A stretch of DNA of 64,000 bases from Theropithecus gelada (Eukaryota > Chordata > Mammalia > Primates > Cercopithecidae), in the NCBI RefSeq assembly GCF_003255815.1, contig NC_037682.1:13302159-13366158 (forward strand). Reading direction: 5' to 3'. Both the position numbers and the translations under genes were made by a program. Below are positions 60,522 through 64,000 of this stretch, one piece after another (the stretch's first letter is position 1; the number at the start of each line of letters is the position of its first letter). The notes beneath the pieces are model-generated. The model saw only the letters and a program-made list of their open reading frames with translations. It searched no databases and was not told the DNA's origin.

Positions 60522-60656
60522 CTTCATAGGGCTCTTGAGAATTAAGAGCCCTACGAAGGGCTCATTCATTTGGGCTGATATAACTAACATTCTGTCAAGC
60601 CCTGTGTTTACTTACCCAAGAAAGAGACGGACTTCATAGGGCTCTTGAGAATTAAG
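60522..60656. repeat. Fold-back insertion between 25-base direct repeats
   Basis: cttcatagggctcttgagaa plus ttaag is identical at 60522-60546 and 60632-60656. Between them lie a hairpin arm (60523-60536 with 60544-60557, one mismatch) and the right arm of inverted repeat A (60582-60632). Confidence 0.85.
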
Positions 60657-61118
60657 TGAACTGATTCATGTAGAGATGAGGCACTCAGTAAATGTTGACT
60701 ACTGTACATTTTCCCTGCTCTGCCTGCACTGCCATTACCCTTGAGATTTAACTGTATTGACACACATTGCCAAGGTCATGGTGGTCCTTAACACTTGACA
60801 CCTATCGTATAAAGGCATGGTCTGACTGCCTTCTCTGCTGCATTAATAAACTAAGGCTCTGTTGACACAAAGTGGCTGGAACATAATCCAGGCACGGAGA
60901 CAGGAGTCAACAGAGCAATACAGACATGACGCTAGAGTTCTGATAGAGGTGCCAGCACAGAGGACAGGATGTGCAACAGTTTAGGACGTGAGGTGGACCT
61001 GGGGGAGGTGACACAGCCACATTTTGAAGTGGAAGTTCCCTAGGTGGATACAGGACAGAGGAACAGAGTAGGGGTGTCTGGTGTGAGCAAAGGCGCTGGC
61101 AACCCCACCCCCACGCCT

Positions 61119-61224
61119 AGGCAGGGTTTGATCCTCAGAGGGTCAAGTGCACAAAGGATGCGGTAAGCACTGATTACACCACCAAACAATTTCCCTTCGG
61201 ACACCTGGGACTACTGACTGCTGC
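61119..61224 (-). repeat. Inverted repeat B, right arm
   Basis: Reverse complement of 59961-60066; see the left arm. Confidence 0.9.
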
Positions 61225-62159
61225 CTCGGTGAGAAAGCAGGTTTGAGGGAACAGGCAGCTGGGGAAGGAGGAGCAGCACCGTGGTTTGGAGACAAGCCCA
61301 GCAGATGGTAGTAAGGCAGGCCAGGAGGTTAAAAGTTTTCTGAAATATTCACCCCAAAGTGTCTAAAAGTGTACCTGTACAGTTTAAAGAATAGTAAACA
61401 TCTTTGTATCCACCCGCCAGCTGAAGAAAACATAAGGGGCCATCGGTGTGTCCCTCAATGAATGCATCCCTCCCTGCCCCTGCAGAGAAAACCACTACCC
61501 TGAAATTGGTGCTGATCACTCCTTTGTTTTTCTGTACAATTTGACTACTACATTGGGGTTTTGGGAACTGATTTTTGAACTTGAGATAAATGAAGTCATT
61601 CAATCTAGTTTATTTGATTTCATCTTCTCAGCATCGTCCTTGAGAATTACCTGTATTTACACACGTAGCCCTAGTTCATTCACTACTGGGAAAACGAAGG
61701 GAAATGGCCAAGCAGAACTCACCCCAGGGCACTGTGACAGCATTTACTGAAGGTAGGAGCAGCTGCAGATACGCCGGTCCTGCGTGGCGCATTCATTCTA
61801 GGACTGCACGCCGGGAGAGGGGTCCTGGCCACTGGGCTATGGGGCTGTTAAGCTGCATGATCAGGAAGCTCAGCGCCGCCTCCTGCTGTGACCAGGGCTC
61901 TGGGGTCTGAGTTTTGCTGTTGCAGTTATTTGATGTGGTCAGCCAGCAGCAGGATTTACTGCAGTGTGTTCGTGGCTGGAGAAGCATCAGCCCTTCCTCT
62001 GACATGATTAAAGGGCTGGGGTCCAAACCTTGTAACTGATCAGTGTCTTAGGCACTTAGCAATGGCTAGATTCCATGGAACCTTGTAAGGGGCCAACTCC
62101 TTTCCCGGGAGGCCAGCCTGCAAGGGACAAACAGGTTAACTCTTACCTCTTATTCATTG

Positions 62160-63060
62160 TAGAATATGATTATAGGAATATTCCAGAATGTATGTATATG
62201 TTCTAGTGTTCATAATGGACATATGGGTTGTTTCTAGTTTTTTATTTTTCTTCTGCTATTACAGTGTTTCTGTGAACATTCTGGTGCAAGGGTTTTTCTA
62301 GGTTAGGAGAGGACTTATATATTAGGGAATGACAATTTTTCAACATAGGTATACCAGTTTATATTCTAATTAACATTGGTAGAATGTTCTGTCTTCATAC
62401 CCTCACCAATGCTTAGTATTTTCTGGCTTTTTAATTTTTGCCACTCTGGTGGGTATATAATATTATCTTGAAGTTTAATTTTTCACATTAATGATTACTG
62501 GTGTTTTGTTTTTTGTTTTTTGTTTTTTTTGTGAGACAGAGTCTCGCTCTGTCGCCCAGGCTGGAGTGCAGTGGCCAGATCTCAGCTCACTGCAAGCTCA
62601 GCCTCCCGGGTTTACGCCATTCTCCTGCCTCAGTCTCCCGAGTAGCTGGGACTACAGGCACCCGCCACCTCACCCAGCTAGTTTTTTTGTATTTTTAGTA
62701 GAGACGGGGTTTCACCGTGTTAGCCAGGATGGTCTCGATCTCCTGACCTCGTGATCCGCCCGTCTCAGCCTCCGAAAGTGCTGGGATTACAGGCTTGAGC
62801 TACCGCGCCCGGCCAGTGATTACTGTTGAAGTTGAACATCTTTTCAGCCACTTACAGACCATTTGAGTTTTTCCTCTTGTGAAATGCCTGTTAATGTCCT
62901 TTGCCTAATTTTCTATTTGTGTTATCTTTTTCTTGATTCGTAGCAGTTTTAAACGTGTTTTTTTGGATAGTAATCCTTTGTCAAGAATGTATTGCAACTG
63001 TCTTCTCACTTTGTGTGCCGACTTTTCACTATTTATTGTGTCTTGTGACTTCTTCTTGTG
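62160..63060 (-). mobile_element. Old L1 (L1M-like) fragment, antisense, split by an AluY
   Basis: 'cataccctcaccaatgctta', 'tttttgccactctggtgggt' and, after the Alu, 'ctttgcctaattttctattt' are the reverse complement of the L1 ORF2 end and 3' region. It is non-functional. Confidence 0.7.
62501..62816 (-). mobile_element. Young AluY, antisense, inside L1
   Basis: tgattactg at 62492-62500 and 62817-62825 flank it; same right-arm variants as the other young copies. Confidence 0.92.
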
Positions 63061-63099
63061 AGGTGTTCATGTTGTTTGTAACTTGATCTGTCAGAATTC

Positions 63100-63955
63100 T
63101 CTGAGGCTTTGGCTGAAATCACCTTTCAGACAGGACCTGCATTTGCTTCTTCCTGAAGCCTGGGAATCACTTTCTTTATCGCCCCACCTGGGATCACTTT
63201 AAATTAAATTCAGCCCTTGAGGTTTGTTCCTAGATTGAACCTGAGGGGTTCTCCTTTCTCTTCTCTCCTTCAGTCTGAGGATTTGACTGCACACACCAGA
63301 GAAGAGGGTATTACACTTTTCATTCTCAGGGTGATTTTTTTTTTCAATACATCCAGCCTCAAGATAAAAATAGGCAGGATTCCTTGCTGCCCACTCATGT
63401 CAGAGGCTTGTTTCTCCTTCACTTACACTGAGGACAGGGCCCTATGAAGTTCCAGCTTTGGAGGAGGCCTTGCATCTGAAGTTGTTGCCTTTGCAGTCTC
63501 CAGGCTTGATCTGCAGTCCTCTTTATTCATCAAAGCAGAAGGCCAAGGTCTCCAGGGTCCTGCAGTACTTCCCAGAATAGAAGCTGATTTTACTTCCCAG
63601 AGTTTTTGCTTTTTATTTTTGGTCTATCTGCATGCCTCATTCCCCATGTTAATTCAGCAGTAGTCTAAGGATATTTTAAAATATTTATCATCTGGTATTT
63701 TAGTTGTTTACTTCAGGTTGATCCGAGTATCTAGTGTTCCTACTGCTGGAACAGAAGTGGCGCTTTTCCATGAAATGCTCTCGCATAAGTGTCCAGACAG
63801 GGAGCTGAATTCAGCTGAACTAACAGGCAGTGAAGTCTTCTGTTCCCTTTGTTAAAAACAAAGCAGCATGAAGTTAATTTGCTCTCAATGTGTAATGTAA
63901 ATCTATGGGAGATGGTGGGGGCGTGGGGAATGGAAAGGCAGGGGATACCCTTAGG
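63100..63955. other. Intergenic, no recognised element
   Basis: Downstream of PRPF19. Possible old LTR or MER remnant near 63100-63450 (ttttcattctcagggtgatt), but not enough to name. Confidence 0.3.
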
Positions 63956-63958
63956 TCT

Positions 63959-64000
63959 TTTTTTTTTTTTTTTTTTTTGGAGACGGAGTCTCGCTCTGTC
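63959..64000 (-). mobile_element. Alu, antisense, cut by window end
   Basis: T run then ggagacggagtctcgctctg, the antisense Alu 3' end. Confidence 0.85.

Noticed and set aside
62501..62816. Protein-like frames such as LECSGQISAHCKL here and at other Alus
   Set aside because: These are standard antisense-Alu translations repeated at every Alu in the window.
1..64000. CRISPR arrays, operons, phage or plasmid modules, tRNA or rRNA genes
   Set aside because: None seen; the window is ordinary primate nuclear DNA, and its direct repeats are Alu target duplications or local duplications.

Overview
This is vertebrate nuclear DNA from a primate. It has long introns with GT/AG borders, CpG-island promoters, and many Alu, L1, MIR, MER5, MaLR LTR and Tigger copies. 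Several young Alus (32749-33060, 37859-38167, 38612-38910, 62501-62816) share variants that I associate with Old World monkey AluY lineages, so a macaque- or baboon-like cercopithecid is my best guess. That species call is inference. Four genes are present, in the same neighbourhood as human 11q12.2 but in the reverse orientation.

Layout: (1) 1-8910, plus strand, 3' half of SLC15A3 (lysosomal proton-coupled peptide/histidine transporter): six coding exons, the last 298 residues and the stop. (2) 9223-21678, minus strand, complete TMEM132A (11 coding exons, 1023 residues), tail to tail with SLC15A3; the two 3' ends abut or overlap near 8970-9020. (3) 24094-26559, minus strand, complete TMEM109/mitsugumin-23 coding region (3 coding exons, 243 residues), with a probable non-coding first exon at about 32193-32330 in a CpG island. 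(4) 32750-40680, an intergenic stretch rich in young Alus and LTRs. (5) 41040-56051, plus strand, complete PRPF19 (16 coding exons, 504 residues), a U-box/WD40 ubiquitin ligase of the spliceosome. (6) 56490-64000, intergenic and repeat-rich, with no gene recognised.

Exon borders were assigned by reading splice sites and checking frame. Each complete gene sums to an exact multiple of three and to the length I know for the human protein: TMEM132A 3072 nt, TMEM109 732 nt, PRPF19 1515 nt. The genes are ordinary housekeeping or immune genes that do not form one pathway; they are neighbours only. TMEM109 and PRPF19 do share a promoter style (ZNF143-like elements in both, NRF1-like sites at TMEM109).

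I found no previously undescribed biological system. The most unusual content is structural: a nested set of DNA transposons, an LTR and Alus filling PRPF19 intron 15; an L1 with a 3' transduction in TMEM109 intron 1; a duplicated, rearranged block flanking TMEM132A exon 4; and a cluster of inverted duplications and a fold-back insertion at 59743-61224 that looks like template-switch repair.
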